From a virus, in the IMG/VR virus record IMGVR_UViG_3300014819_000002, positions 1 to 64,000 of that record: DNA of 64,000 nucleotides. The stretch is one strand, 5' to 3'. How positions within the stretch are numbered: position 1 is the first letter of the stretch; every line of letters starts with the position of its first letter. The notes under the pieces were generated by a model. That model was not told where the DNA came from, did not search any database, and saw only the letters and a list, made by a program, of their open reading frames with translations. The position numbers were made by a program, and so were the translations under genes. Of the stretch, positions 7,474 through 17,100 are shown piece by piece.

Positions 7474-9372
7474 TCAGATTAGTGAGAGATCAAGGACGGT
7501 AACAGTTCCGTAGAAGTCGTTACGAACCATTCTCTTGCCATAGCGGGTCATCACTCCTTTTCTGGGCGTGAAATCGTCTTGTGCATAAATTACTGGTGTA
7601 AGGATTAGTGGAACGTATGGAGCGTAGATATAACCGCTCTCAAGGAAGGTATTGCCCTTAAGACCAACAAGAATCTTGTTAGCTGGGAAATATGGATCCT
7701 TGTAAACTGTGTAACGGTTATTGAGGGTGCCTACTGATTCTGCGCCTACAGTCATGCTGTCACGAACTTGACCATCAGAGTCAAGGCGATAAGCTGGCTT
7801 GTATGTTACAAGATGCTCAAGGATGGTGCAAACATCAGGTGATGTGACGATGAAGTTTGCAGAACCACGAAGGGTCTTCTTGTAGATGGTGTTGGCAACA
7901 TCAGAGATTGTCTCAATAAGGGTCTGATACCACTCTTGGACGTTGGTGAATGCCATTGGTCCTGGGGATAGAGTGGATGACTGTAGAGCCTCTGCACCTG
8001 TGAACTTATTAACAATCTTGCCTGGGGCACGTGACCAATAAAGGTTAGCGGCGCCAGCTTGTGTAAGAAGGTCATTAAGGATTTCACGATCGATTTCGAG
8101 TGTAATCATCTCAGAGAGAATATTTGTAAGTTCAACTTCGATATCGATTGAGTAGAAGGCTGTAAGGTCTTGAGCCATTTCTGGTGACCAGCGAGCACGG
8201 AGCTTACGGGTTGTTGCAGTTACTGAGGTTGATTCGATACGGATATCAACTTCTGGAATAACTGGAGAAGCTGGATTTACGCCAAAATCAGACTCAAAGG
8301 ATGGGATTGTAAGGGATGCGCCATCAGAGTTAACTGTTTGTGAATCAGAGATTGCTGCGGAACCGGTGACTGCTGCGGTACCGACTGCTGGAACTGCACC
8401 GGTATTGTTGATACGAAGAACGAACAATACATGGGAGCCATTGAGTGGATCTGGTGTAAATACAGAACCATTCCAGTTACCACGACGATTGAGCTTACGA
8501 AGATTCAATACGCCAGTACCACCTTGATATTGCTCGCCCCATGCTGCAACGCCGTTAGCTGTTGGGAAGCCGGTAATAGCGATTTGATCAAGATTTGTAA
8601 GGTCTGCACCTGTGCATACAGCACTAATCTGAGCGGTAGTAACGAACATGAAGCAGTAATCTAATACGCCGTCTGTAAGATCATTTTCAACTTTGCCGTC
8701 ATAGTTTACATAACGTGCATTGAATCCAACGAATTCAGCGGCTGTTGCAACTGTATCTGCTGCTGTCCATGTTGTACCTGCTGCACCCCATGCACCTATA
8801 TCTGCATTTGAAGCAGAAAGATTTAGGAATGTGCGGTGAACTTTAGAATAAGCATTGCCTACTAGATCATACATGCCACCGGTAGCAAGAGAACCGGAAC
8901 GGACTCCAGCGCCACGTGGATTATTATATACTGATTGACCATCTGTATAAGTTGATGTTGTTGCACCGGATGAAAGGTTTACACCAGCGCCACCACCAAC
9001 GTTATTACCATATGTATAATCGAGGTAGAAAAGTAAACCGGCTGGAAGGCTCATTGGCTGAACGGAAACGATCTCGTTAGCAATAAGACCAGCGAATACT
9101 CTACGAACGATTGGGAAGGCAACATTTGTGAAACCAACTACTTGACCAGAGGAAGCAAGAGATGCACCACCTGTTGAAAGTGAATTTGCGGTTTCTTTAA
9201 GAAGCTCGGCTGCTTGGTTCTCAAGAAGACGAGCCATGTTGTCCTTGGAAACACCCTTAAGACCTTCTAAAAGGCCAGTTGCTTGCCACTTCTTTAATAG
9301 ACGTGGAGCGTCAGCACCGAGGGATCGACGGTGTACGCCTTCAGCTAATTGTGATAATGTAAAAGACTTCAT
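7474..9372 (-). CDS. major capsid protein, T4 gp23-like
   Basis: 632 residues from the ATG at 9372; AGGAG lies 6 bases ahead, while a frame open to 9402 would need TTG. The N-terminal 60 residues are Leu/Lys-rich and probably a propeptide removed by the prohead protease. The segment PIVRRVFAGLIANEIVSVQPM followed by a P.G..FYLDY stretch is the gp23 family start of the HK97-fold shell. ITLEIDREI... and the long helices near 430-480 fit the spine region, and the last part (KGVMTRYGKRMVRNDFYG) fits the P-domain end. Ser/Thr/Gly-rich residues about 140-400 probably form an inserted outer domain. The scaffold gene is 43 bases upstream and a strong terminator follows. Confidence 0.9.
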   Translation of the reverse strand: MKSFTLSQLAEGVHRRSLGADAPRLLKKWQATGLLEGLKGVSKDNMARLLENQAAELLKETANSLSTGGASLASSGQVVGFTNVAFPIVRRVFAGLIANEIVSVQPMSLPAGLLFYLDYTYGNNVGGGAGVNLSSGATTSTYTDGQSVYNNPRGAGVRSGSLATGGMYDLVGNAYSKVHRTFLNLSASNADIGAWGAAGTTWTAADTVATAAEFVGFNARYVNYDGKVENDLTDGVLDYCFMFVTTAQISAVCTGADLTNLDQIAITGFPTANGVAAWGEQYQGGTGVLNLRKLNRRGNWNGSVFTPDPLNGSHVLFVLRINNTGAVPAVGTAAVTGSAAISDSQTVNSDGASLTIPSFESDFGVNPASPVIPEVDIRIESTSVTATTRKLRARWSPEMAQDLTAFYSIDIEVELTNILSEMITLEIDREILNDLLTQAGAANLYWSRAPGKIVNKFTGAEALQSSTLSPGPMAFTNVQEWYQTLIETISDVANTIYKKTLRGSANFIVTSPDVCTILEHLVTYKPAYRLDSDGQVRDSMTVGAESVGTLNNRYTVYKDPYFPANKILVGLKGNTFLESGYIYAPYVPLILTPVIYAQDDFTPRKGVMTRYGKRMVRNDFYGTVTVLDLSLI

Positions 9373-9415
9373 TTTATACTCCTGTATAGTTTTATTTTTC
9401 AATTCGGCTTTTTAA

Positions 9416-11425
9416 TCAACCATTTTTCTTGATGTTAGCTAGGATCTGCCATTTCTCAAACGTTCCGATTACGGGTTCTCCGGAACCATCCGATGTTGCA
9501 GCTCGAGATACGCTCTCATTGAGACGTGCGCTGCCAGCAGTCGTTGGCTTTGATGCCGAACCAACTACAGGAGCAGTTTGCGCTGCTGCTGCTTCATCAA
9601 GCTTTTTAACAATCTTTCCGTAGATATCTTTAGCTTCTGCAATTGTTGTTGCACGATCAAGATGTTCTACGATTTGCTGCTTAACCTTGCGGCTAAGGTC
9701 TTCTCTCACAAGGAACTTGTTTAGATATACAAGCTTGGAGAGGAAAAGGTTTGTTTCTGCCATTTCCTTCTTAAGTGTGGCAGTCTCTGCACGCTTTGCT
9801 TCTGCAAGACGACGTGCCTTAACTTCACGAGTGCGGGCTTCAAGGAGAGCCTTATGAACACGACGAGACTCCATCATGGGCTTCATCGCCATTTCATCCA
9901 TTTCGCCCTCTTCTTCTTCGTCAGTAAGAAGCATTTCTTCTTCTGAAGAACCCATGTCTTCTTCGCCAGACATGTCTAGTTCAACTGCTTCTTCTTCGGC
10001 GCCCATGTCTTCTTCTTCGTCGCCAGAAAACATAACATCTACTTCAAGGTCTTCATCTGCAAGTTGTTCTTCAACTTCGTCTGGAAGTTCAACAGAAAGA
10101 ACCATATCTTCATCCATAGACTCTTCACCCATAGCTGATTCATCTTGTTCTTTTAGTTTAGCTTTTTTATTTGCAGACTCTTTACGAAGTTTGGCGACGG
10201 CTTCACGCAATGCAGCTTCGCTAATTTCAAAATAACCAGAATCTTTAACGCTGGCTGGTACTTCTTCTGGACGTTCTTCGTGTGCATCAAGTTCATCACG
10301 AAGTGCGGCTTCTACCTCTTCCATAAGAGCTTCTTCCCATGCACCTTCTTCTGGCTTATCTGTAATTGCTTCTGCATCTACAGATCCAGCGGCGGCATGG
10401 CGAGCTTCTACTGTCTTGCTACCGCCACTAAATAAATCAGCTTGAACGCCGTCTACTTTTTGTGCATGGTCTGTTGCCTTCTTATGAACTGGAACTCCAG
10501 TTTCTCCAGAAGACTTGCTGTCTTGACCAAGACGTTCTTCATCTGCGCTTTCGAAAAGTTTTGCTGCGAATTCTTTGAGAGTTGTCATAGTTGTGTCCTT
10601 ATCCTTTGTTTTATAACTATTATTCTGATTTGCTTCTTTCAAATGCAAGAACAAAAATTCTAATCTATTTTCGTTCAATTGGGCTTGTCTTGGCGTTATT
10701 GCCTTGTTCGCAGCAAGTTTATCAAGCTGCTCTAATAGTGAAAAAAGCTTTGTTTTATAGGCATCTTGCGTAAGAGCCGAAACGTTTGTATTATACATAC
10801 GATCAATTTTAACTGCCATCTCAGCAATTTGACGCTCGAATTGTTTTAATGATTTCATTTCGGCTAGCGGAGCTGGTGTTGGCAATGGTTCCTCAGTTGC
10901 TTCAGGAGTTGATACAGTTTCTGAAGCTGGAACTGGACCTGCGGCGGGTGATGAAGCAACTGGTGTCATTGTCGGTGCCTCAGAGGGTGTTTCTGGAGAC
11001 ATTGTTGTCGAAACCGGCTCAACTGCTGGAGGAGCTTGAGACACATCTGGGGTTGCAGTTGTTATTTCGGTTGATGAACCAGCAGAAACATCTGTTGGAT
11101 TTATAATATCTTCGCCGGTCTTTGCAAATAAATCATCAAAACTTAATGTTATTTTCCCGCTAGCATCTGGCATAGAGACATTAGCAAGATTAGATTCATC
11201 GGATGGAACAATTGGAGTTTCAGATGGCAAAGTTGTATCTGGCTCTGAACTCATATTCATAGCTAATTCTTCTTGTTCTGTTAATAAGAAGCTAGAAGAT
11301 TCTTTTGCAATCATCTGTTTAATATAAGGAGATATTTTTTCGAGAATAGTATTACGAGCATCTTGCTCGGCTATTTCTCTAATTTTTGCAGCATCAGCTA
11401 ACGCTTCTTTATATAAATCACTCAT
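9416..11425 (-). CDS. prohead scaffold/core protein
   Basis: 669 residues. Residues 1-190 are Pro/Ser/Thr-rich, 190-260 helical, and 350-530 extremely acidic with long Glu/Asp runs (DEEEEGEMDEMA), then a basic coiled coil near 530-620. This low-complexity, acidic, helical build and its position directly upstream of the capsid gene and downstream of the protease are typical of the T4 gp22-type core scaffold, which is digested during head maturation. Sequence similarity itself cannot be judged. Putative I/L-x-E cleavage sites are plentiful. Confidence 0.7.
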   Translation of the reverse strand: MSDLYKEALADAAKIREIAEQDARNTILEKISPYIKQMIAKESSSFLLTEQEELAMNMSSEPDTTLPSETPIVPSDESNLANVSMPDASGKITLSFDDLFAKTGEDIINPTDVSAGSSTEITTATPDVSQAPPAVEPVSTTMSPETPSEAPTMTPVASSPAAGPVPASETVSTPEATEEPLPTPAPLAEMKSLKQFERQIAEMAVKIDRMYNTNVSALTQDAYKTKLFSLLEQLDKLAANKAITPRQAQLNENRLEFLFLHLKEANQNNSYKTKDKDTTMTTLKEFAAKLFESADEERLGQDSKSSGETGVPVHKKATDHAQKVDGVQADLFSGGSKTVEARHAAAGSVDAEAITDKPEEGAWEEALMEEVEAALRDELDAHEERPEEVPASVKDSGYFEISEAALREAVAKLRKESANKKAKLKEQDESAMGEESMDEDMVLSVELPDEVEEQLADEDLEVDVMFSGDEEEDMGAEEEAVELDMSGEEDMGSSEEEMLLTDEEEEGEMDEMAMKPMMESRRVHKALLEARTREVKARRLAEAKRAETATLKKEMAETNLFLSKLVYLNKFLVREDLSRKVKQQIVEHLDRATTIAEAKDIYGKIVKKLDEAAAAQTAPVVGSASKPTTAGSARLNESVSRAATSDGSGEPVIGTFEKWQILANIKKNG

Positions 11426-11446
11426 TGTTTAATCCTTTGATAATGA

Positions 11447-11953
11447 TCATGTTGGTGTTGAAGTACCTCGACGCAAACTCCCTAATGTTTGACGTGAAAT
11501 TACATTTGATGTGTTGTTTGGTGATGCCAATCCATCACCAGAGAATGCTCCACCAGAGCCTCGTGCACGTTCGGTTGCTTCGACGCCAGATTCAGGAATG
11601 TCTGCTGGATTTTGTCCAGTTGGAGGTGATGCTATATTTGGAGCATATGGTGAACCGGGTTTTCCTCCACCACCAACTTCCACATCTTCAAGATTTGGCG
11701 CAGCTCTATAATCCAAATCAACCGTACCAAAAGTATGACCACCATCATCACCAGCAATTTTACCAGCAACAGGCTCTCCGACGTTAACAACATTGTTAAA
11801 TTGTTCTATTACAGTTGAATCCGTTAATTCACCAGAATATACAGGAGAACCCGGAAATGCATTTTGTAATACTATGATATCTGAACGACCAGGACCGCCT
11901 GTCATTCTGTCGGCGGGTGGTTGAACCATTATTTGTCTTCTTGCTGATGGCAT
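11447..11953 (-). CDS. hypothetical head-module protein
   Basis: 168 residues, not recognised. Gly/Pro/Ser/Asn-rich with little predicted helix (GGGGKPGSPYAPNIASPP), starting MPSARRQIMVQPPADR. It lies between scaffold and a leader-bearing protein in the head row, so a minor head or core role is inferred from place only. Confidence 0.55.
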   Translation of the reverse strand: MPSARRQIMVQPPADRMTGGPGRSDIIVLQNAFPGSPVYSGELTDSTVIEQFNNVVNVGEPVAGKIAGDDGGHTFGTVDLDYRAAPNLEDVEVGGGGKPGSPYAPNIASPPTGQNPADIPESGVEATERARGSGGAFSGDGLASPNNTSNVISRQTLGSLRRGTSTPT

Positions 11954-12013
11954 AAACTAATTCCTTATCTGCATCATTAAATATGATGCAAATATAACTA
12001 GTTACTTTCAGAT

Positions 12014-12583
12014 TTATTTATTTATTTTTCCAAAAGCTAATTTAGCCCAATGACTCACATCTCCAGATGGAGCTATTGCTTCTAAATCTTGTGGAGCAAC
12101 CTTTTCTTGTGCTCCTTGCATACCAGCAGCGGCAAATGCACTATAACCACCATTTCTTGATGGATCTTGTGCCATTTGTTGTGGAAGAGTATTAATAGCT
12201 GTGTCTGCCAATATTGCCGCATATGCATTTGCCATCTTATTGTCACCTTTACTCATTTGAGTAGATGTAGCTTCAATAAGCTTTTTAAGTTCATGATTTA
12301 CATTTGGAGCAGCTTGACTACCATATGATGTTGAATCGCCTTCTGGCATGAAATCATCATATCCGGCCATACGTGCAGCAGCAGCACGTGCACGAGCTAC
12401 ATCAACAGGATTTTTATTAGATTTACTTACCATATCAGAAGCTGCAACTCTAATACTTGTTTTAGGACCAGCCCCAGCGTTTTCTAAAACAACGTTAGCA
12501 ACTTCGTTAAATGCACCTTCTTTAATTAACTCACGAATGCATTCTTTTATCAAACCCTTAAAATCTGTTTTTGTCATTTTCAT
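12014..12583 (-). CDS. hypothetical head-associated protein with capsid-targeting-like leader
   Basis: 189 residues. The start MTKTDFKGLIKECIRELIKEGAF is an amphipathic helix with I/L-x-E motifs like the removable capsid-targeting leaders of T4 internal proteins. The rest is Ala/Asn/Met-rich and mostly helical. Adjacent to the prohead protease (3 bases between genes). An internal or core protein is the likely role, by context. Confidence 0.55.
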   Translation of the reverse strand: MKMTKTDFKGLIKECIRELIKEGAFNEVANVVLENAGAGPKTSIRVAASDMVSKSNKNPVDVARARAAAARMAGYDDFMPEGDSTSYGSQAAPNVNHELKKLIEATSTQMSKGDNKMANAYAAILADTAINTLPQQMAQDPSRNGGYSAFAAAGMQGAQEKVAPQDLEAIAPSGDVSHWAKLAFGKINK

Positions 12584-12586
12584 ATG

Positions 12587-13189
12587 TCATTTTTCTTTTT
12601 TAGAGTATAAAATATCATTCAAAATACGCCCAATTCTATCGTTTTTAGAAAATATTTTGTTTAGAATTCTTGGATCAACGTCTTTAGCTTCTTTCATGAG
12701 ATAGGCATTGGGTGTGGAGGGCTCAGAGACTAGATCCCAGCAAATAAGGTGGAGATCATCTTGAACGATATCTGCGTCTCCTCGGCTTCTTACAGAACCA
12801 AGAGCACGAGATGAGATACCAATCTTGACATTGCTTTCAATAAGATTACGAGCAATATTACCCATTGGAGTTGGAAGGATTTCGATCTTTCCATAAACAA
12901 CTTCATCATCTGCCCAGATATCTGTAATAAGATGGGAAACATTTTTAAGATTAACAACAGGATCATCTGCGTGATCAAGCTCTCCCATTGCCCGACGTTC
13001 TTGAACAACTTTACGATAGCTTTCTACTTCTTTGAAAAGAATATCACGTGGATATATACGACCATTTTGATTTAACGTATCAGCACGTTGAATTATTCCC
13101 TTCACAAATAATTTAGAAGGGCGACCTTCACCAACTTCTTCTTTGATTATTTCGTAATTAAATTCTTTATATTCTTTCAAGAATTTCAT
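12587..13189 (-). CDS. prohead core protease, T4 gp21-like
   Basis: 200 residues. The herpes/T4-type serine protease pattern is present: GELDHADDP with catalytic His73, and GISSRALGSV (124-133) with the nucleophile Ser at 126 or 127. DTLNQNGRIYPRDI near residue 37 is the usual start of the fold. It cleaves scaffold, capsid and internal proteins after I/L-x-E during head maturation. Its own start (KFLKEYKEFNYEIIKEE) resembles a targeting leader. ATGA overlap with the gene upstream (13186) suggests coupled translation. Confidence 0.9.
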   Translation of the reverse strand: MKFLKEYKEFNYEIIKEEVGEGRPSKLFVKGIIQRADTLNQNGRIYPRDILFKEVESYRKVVQERRAMGELDHADDPVVNLKNVSHLITDIWADDEVVYGKIEILPTPMGNIARNLIESNVKIGISSRALGSVRSRGDADIVQDDLHLICWDLVSEPSTPNAYLMKEAKDVDPRILNKIFSKNDRIGRILNDILYSKKEK

Positions 13190-14049
13190 ACTCTATTTTC
13201 CATTTCTTCTTTAAGTTTTGCAATTGACATATAAAATGTAACTGTCTCATCATTAATTTTGTTTAAATCGCTGTTTTCAAGTAAAGTTATAACTTTATCT
13301 AGATTATTTGAATTATTTTTATCAAGTGCTTCTAGAATAACTTTAGATTTCATCAATTTTAATGTTTCAGTTTTCAACTTTTCAAGTAAGTTAACTAACC
13401 GAAGTTGATTATCTTGATTGTTATGTTCTAACATATAAAGATTAACGATTTGCTTCTGAGCTTCATTTAAAAGTCCATTATATTTTGCATTAAACTTTTC
13501 TGTCATTAGTTTAATCACAAGATTATCGACTTCTGTTGTAGTAATCTGAGATGCATCAAATAGTAATTGAGACTTAGGTGTCAATACATGTTCAAGTATC
13601 ATTTCTTCTAATTGAACCATTTCCGATAGAGTTCCTTTAAATCCGATGCCTCTCCACGCATTCATTAATACTTGAATAGATGCATAAGATTTATACTCTG
13701 GAATTGTGCGTTCAAAAAACTTTTTATCTCCTAATACGAGCCCTATTTCACTGATTAAATTATTTTTTTCTTCATCTAATTGTTTTTGAGATTGATTTTT
13801 GCAAATTATCTTTGCACGTTCCAATAATGAAAAAGCTAGTTCTCTAGACTTTAAATTGCTCTCGTATAATGCATTAAATGTATGAAGTTCTTCATATATT
13901 GCAGACTTTGGATGTACATGTTTTTCCCAAAGTTTTCGGGCACGAAGGACATCTTCATTCCGGCCATCAATAAATGCTTCAGCAATATAACGTGAAAAAA
14001 ATTCACTTATTAAACCAATGTTACGTTTTTTGTTGTGTTTATAATCCAT
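13186..14049 (-). CDS. hypothetical helical head-module protein
   Basis: 287 residues, not recognised. Almost entirely charged helix with heptad-like Leu spacing (LVNLLEKLKTETLKLMKSKVI). Located between portal and protease, coupled to the protease by an ATGA overlap. Position suggests a prohead core or initiation-complex part; this is inference. Confidence 0.6.
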   Translation of the reverse strand: MDYKHNKKRNIGLISEFFSRYIAEAFIDGRNEDVLRARKLWEKHVHPKSAIYEELHTFNALYESNLKSRELAFSLLERAKIICKNQSQKQLDEEKNNLISEIGLVLGDKKFFERTIPEYKSYASIQVLMNAWRGIGFKGTLSEMVQLEEMILEHVLTPKSQLLFDASQITTTEVDNLVIKLMTEKFNAKYNGLLNEAQKQIVNLYMLEHNNQDNQLRLVNLLEKLKTETLKLMKSKVILEALDKNNSNNLDKVITLLENSDLNKINDETVTFYMSIAKLKEEMENRV

Positions 14050-14120
14050 CTCAAATTACCCATTCTCTTTTATAGGTCAATTCCTGATATAAATAGGATT
14101 AGTCCGGATAAAAAAACTTT

Positions 14121-17100
14121 TCATTCCAGAATACTAAGGTCGAAATCGTTATTTTGATTTTCTTCTTCTTGTTCTTCTTTTAAGATATCTTTGTTTTCAG
14201 ACTGATTGTAGGAATTAATAACGATTTCATCATCGACTGTTTCCATTTCAAATATATTTTCTTCACTCAAGTTACTTAAGTTAACATCGGCTTCGGTCAA
14301 AATTTTCTTGTTTCTACGACCACCATTTTTTTCAAAATATATGTCAAGTTTATTCATTAGATTTTTGATATCTCTAGATATAACTGGCGGTGGCTTATAA
14401 TCCAAATCAATATCTTCTGATATAGTCGTAAACTGCGATTTCAAGTTTAATGTTTCTTTATCATTGATATCTGTTAAATTCTTATTTGTTCCAGATAACA
14501 TGTCTTTAAAATCTGGCATGGCCAAATTATTGCGTCCACCCATACCAACTCTTCTACGTTTGTTGTGTTGAGCGGCGGAAAGAAATGGTGTTGCCTTAAT
14601 TGGCAATCCAGATGATTCTGCATCCGGTGAAGCAGAAGGTTGCCCAGCTATTGATACGCCACTGGTAGCAACCGCCTGCATATCATTTGAAATATTTTTG
14701 GGTTGAATTGGAGTATTTGCATTTCCACCAACAGGTTCACCTAATGGCGGATTCTTTTTTACATCAGCACCAGCCATTACATAATTGCTTGGATCAAATG
14801 GCCCGGTTGTTGTATTTTTTTCTGGTAAATTTTCTTTTATAGCAATTGCCTCAATTTCAACTTCACGAATTTTATCTCTACGAATACCAGCTTCAATCTT
14901 AATAATGTCATCATCCGTAAGATCGAGAAGCTTCTTTTGAATCCAATCTTGATCAACCAGTTTTGTTTCTTTGGCTTTGCCAGCAATATCAAACTTAGTA
15001 TTCATTGCCTCTAATTTTTGCTGCATTGCTACAGTTGATGGATTACTTAATTTTAATTCAAACGCTATTAGATCCTCTCCATCAAATCCTTTTGAATAGA
15101 GATGAATCATAGCCATTTTATTTAATTCGCTCAAGATAACTCTCTGGAGAACCGAAATTGTTCTTGAGAAACGAACGTCCTGTTGGGCAAGAGAAGCCTT
15201 GGCAGAATTGTGTACAACCACGCCTGCGGAAAGTAAGAAATTGGACCATTTTTCAACTGTAATATCATACACCGGAATTGGTGTGACGGTCTTTATCATT
15301 TCAACGGCAATAACTTTATGGTTATATTTGTTTAAGTTTAGAGTGAACCACTCATTAGGAATGATTCCTTTTTTTCTGCAATGCCTCTCAAAAGTTTCTC
15401 TTGAAATATTGGACTTAATATAGAATTCAGTCCTTGTTTTAGAAGTTGCTGCAATGTTCGCCAGTTCTTCTAAATCAACAAATATACGATATCTTTTAAG
15501 TGGTGGAAGTTTGATAACAGATTGATCAATGGTTTGTTGAATAAAACTTTGCAGATTCTTATACCCAGCTTGCTTAACAACATCTTTAAGACCACGCATC
15601 GAACAACTTAGTTGTTTACATATCGCAACAGGCATATACGTGCCAGCAAATATAATTTGCTGAACTGCTTTTATGTCAGGATTTTTTTTATAGTTCGGAG
15701 CCTCCTGACCAGACATAAATCCAATAGAACGAAGGTCGCTAAGTCTTTTGTGCATCTTCTCAACTTTGTGCAATCTTCGATTTGTTTCCGCAATTGCCTG
15801 TTTCCGGAAAACAGAATTAGCAGATTTCCAAGAAGCTAAAACGCCATCCATATGATTTTTTCGCAACGTAGAATCAGGGTTACGCCACATTCCAGCAATC
15901 TTTTCTCGGTTTTCTATTGTCAAAAGGTTTTTCTTTGCTAGAGCACCGTGAAGTTGACCATGCGCCTTGAAACCCATACGAATAAGATTATCAGGCATAT
16001 TATTTCGTTTATTAAAATCTGCATGATGCACTACAGTCTTTCCCTCCTCTAAGAAAGATTTATCGCATTTTGATTGCTCCCCTAGTGCATCAACAACTAC
16101 TTGATGTGTATATCTCCACTTATTAGCCTGGTTATCATATAACATCTCATATCCATCTAGCTTGTCTCCAGAAGTTTTCGAGGAGAGTTTACGATATACT
16201 GGCATAAGTGACATATCCGGCTTGAGACTATCCGCTCTTACATATTCGCCATTTCTTAACAAGAAAGGATGATTTCCTGTACATTCAATTACTTCACCGT
16301 TATCTATAGTGACTTTATAATACTCATTAACTTCTTTAGTCTTCCAAGCGTTGATAATTTTACCTGGAACTACTGCACCAGAATTTGTATCAATTGAGTA
16401 CGTCCACATCTCTTTCTTTTCAGAAAAAGATTTAACTATCTCCTCAATGGTTGATTCAGTGCCGTCCAACATAGAAATTTTTGTTGTACCAACAAGACAA
16501 AGATTTTCGTCAAAATTGAGATAAGGCTTTGGAACTTGAATAGCTGCAAATAGCTTCTGTTGAAGATATTTTATGTCGTCAACTGCTGTAGCGTTTTGAC
16601 CACCAGCAAGAGTTTCAATCTTTGTTCCAGTTTGACCACCACGAACCGGAATGAAATAGTCTTCGTCAATGCTTAATGGATTATACCTTTGATCCATTCT
16701 ACCATTTGTTCTGTCAACAACGTCTCTTGAGCGCATAGTTTGCTTAACAGCTTCCATATATGACGGAACATCATTCGGCGCTACGTTACCAACATCAATA
16801 TAGAAAACACGACGTTCGGGTGAGCGAACAACACGGTAAACTAACATGCTGTCTTCCATCATCATTAACTGGCGCCAAATTCTTCTGGCAGGCTCGAGGA
16901 GAGAGTTGTGTGTTACAATTCCGTTTGCATAGAAGTTATGATTACTGTCCTGAACATATATGTCATATGTCTCATGTGAGCCAACAGATTCAATAGCTAC
17001 TATTGGTTCGGTAATATAATAATCACTCTTCTTTGAAGGCGAGCTCCATTTCTTGATTTGCTTATTTTGGGATTCAAACCAATAGAACATGTAAGAAGGA

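Noticed and set aside
9876-10235. Plus-strand Ser-rich 119-residue frame
   Set aside because: Antisense image of the Glu/Asp-rich scaffold codons (TTC/TCT runs); no start signal.
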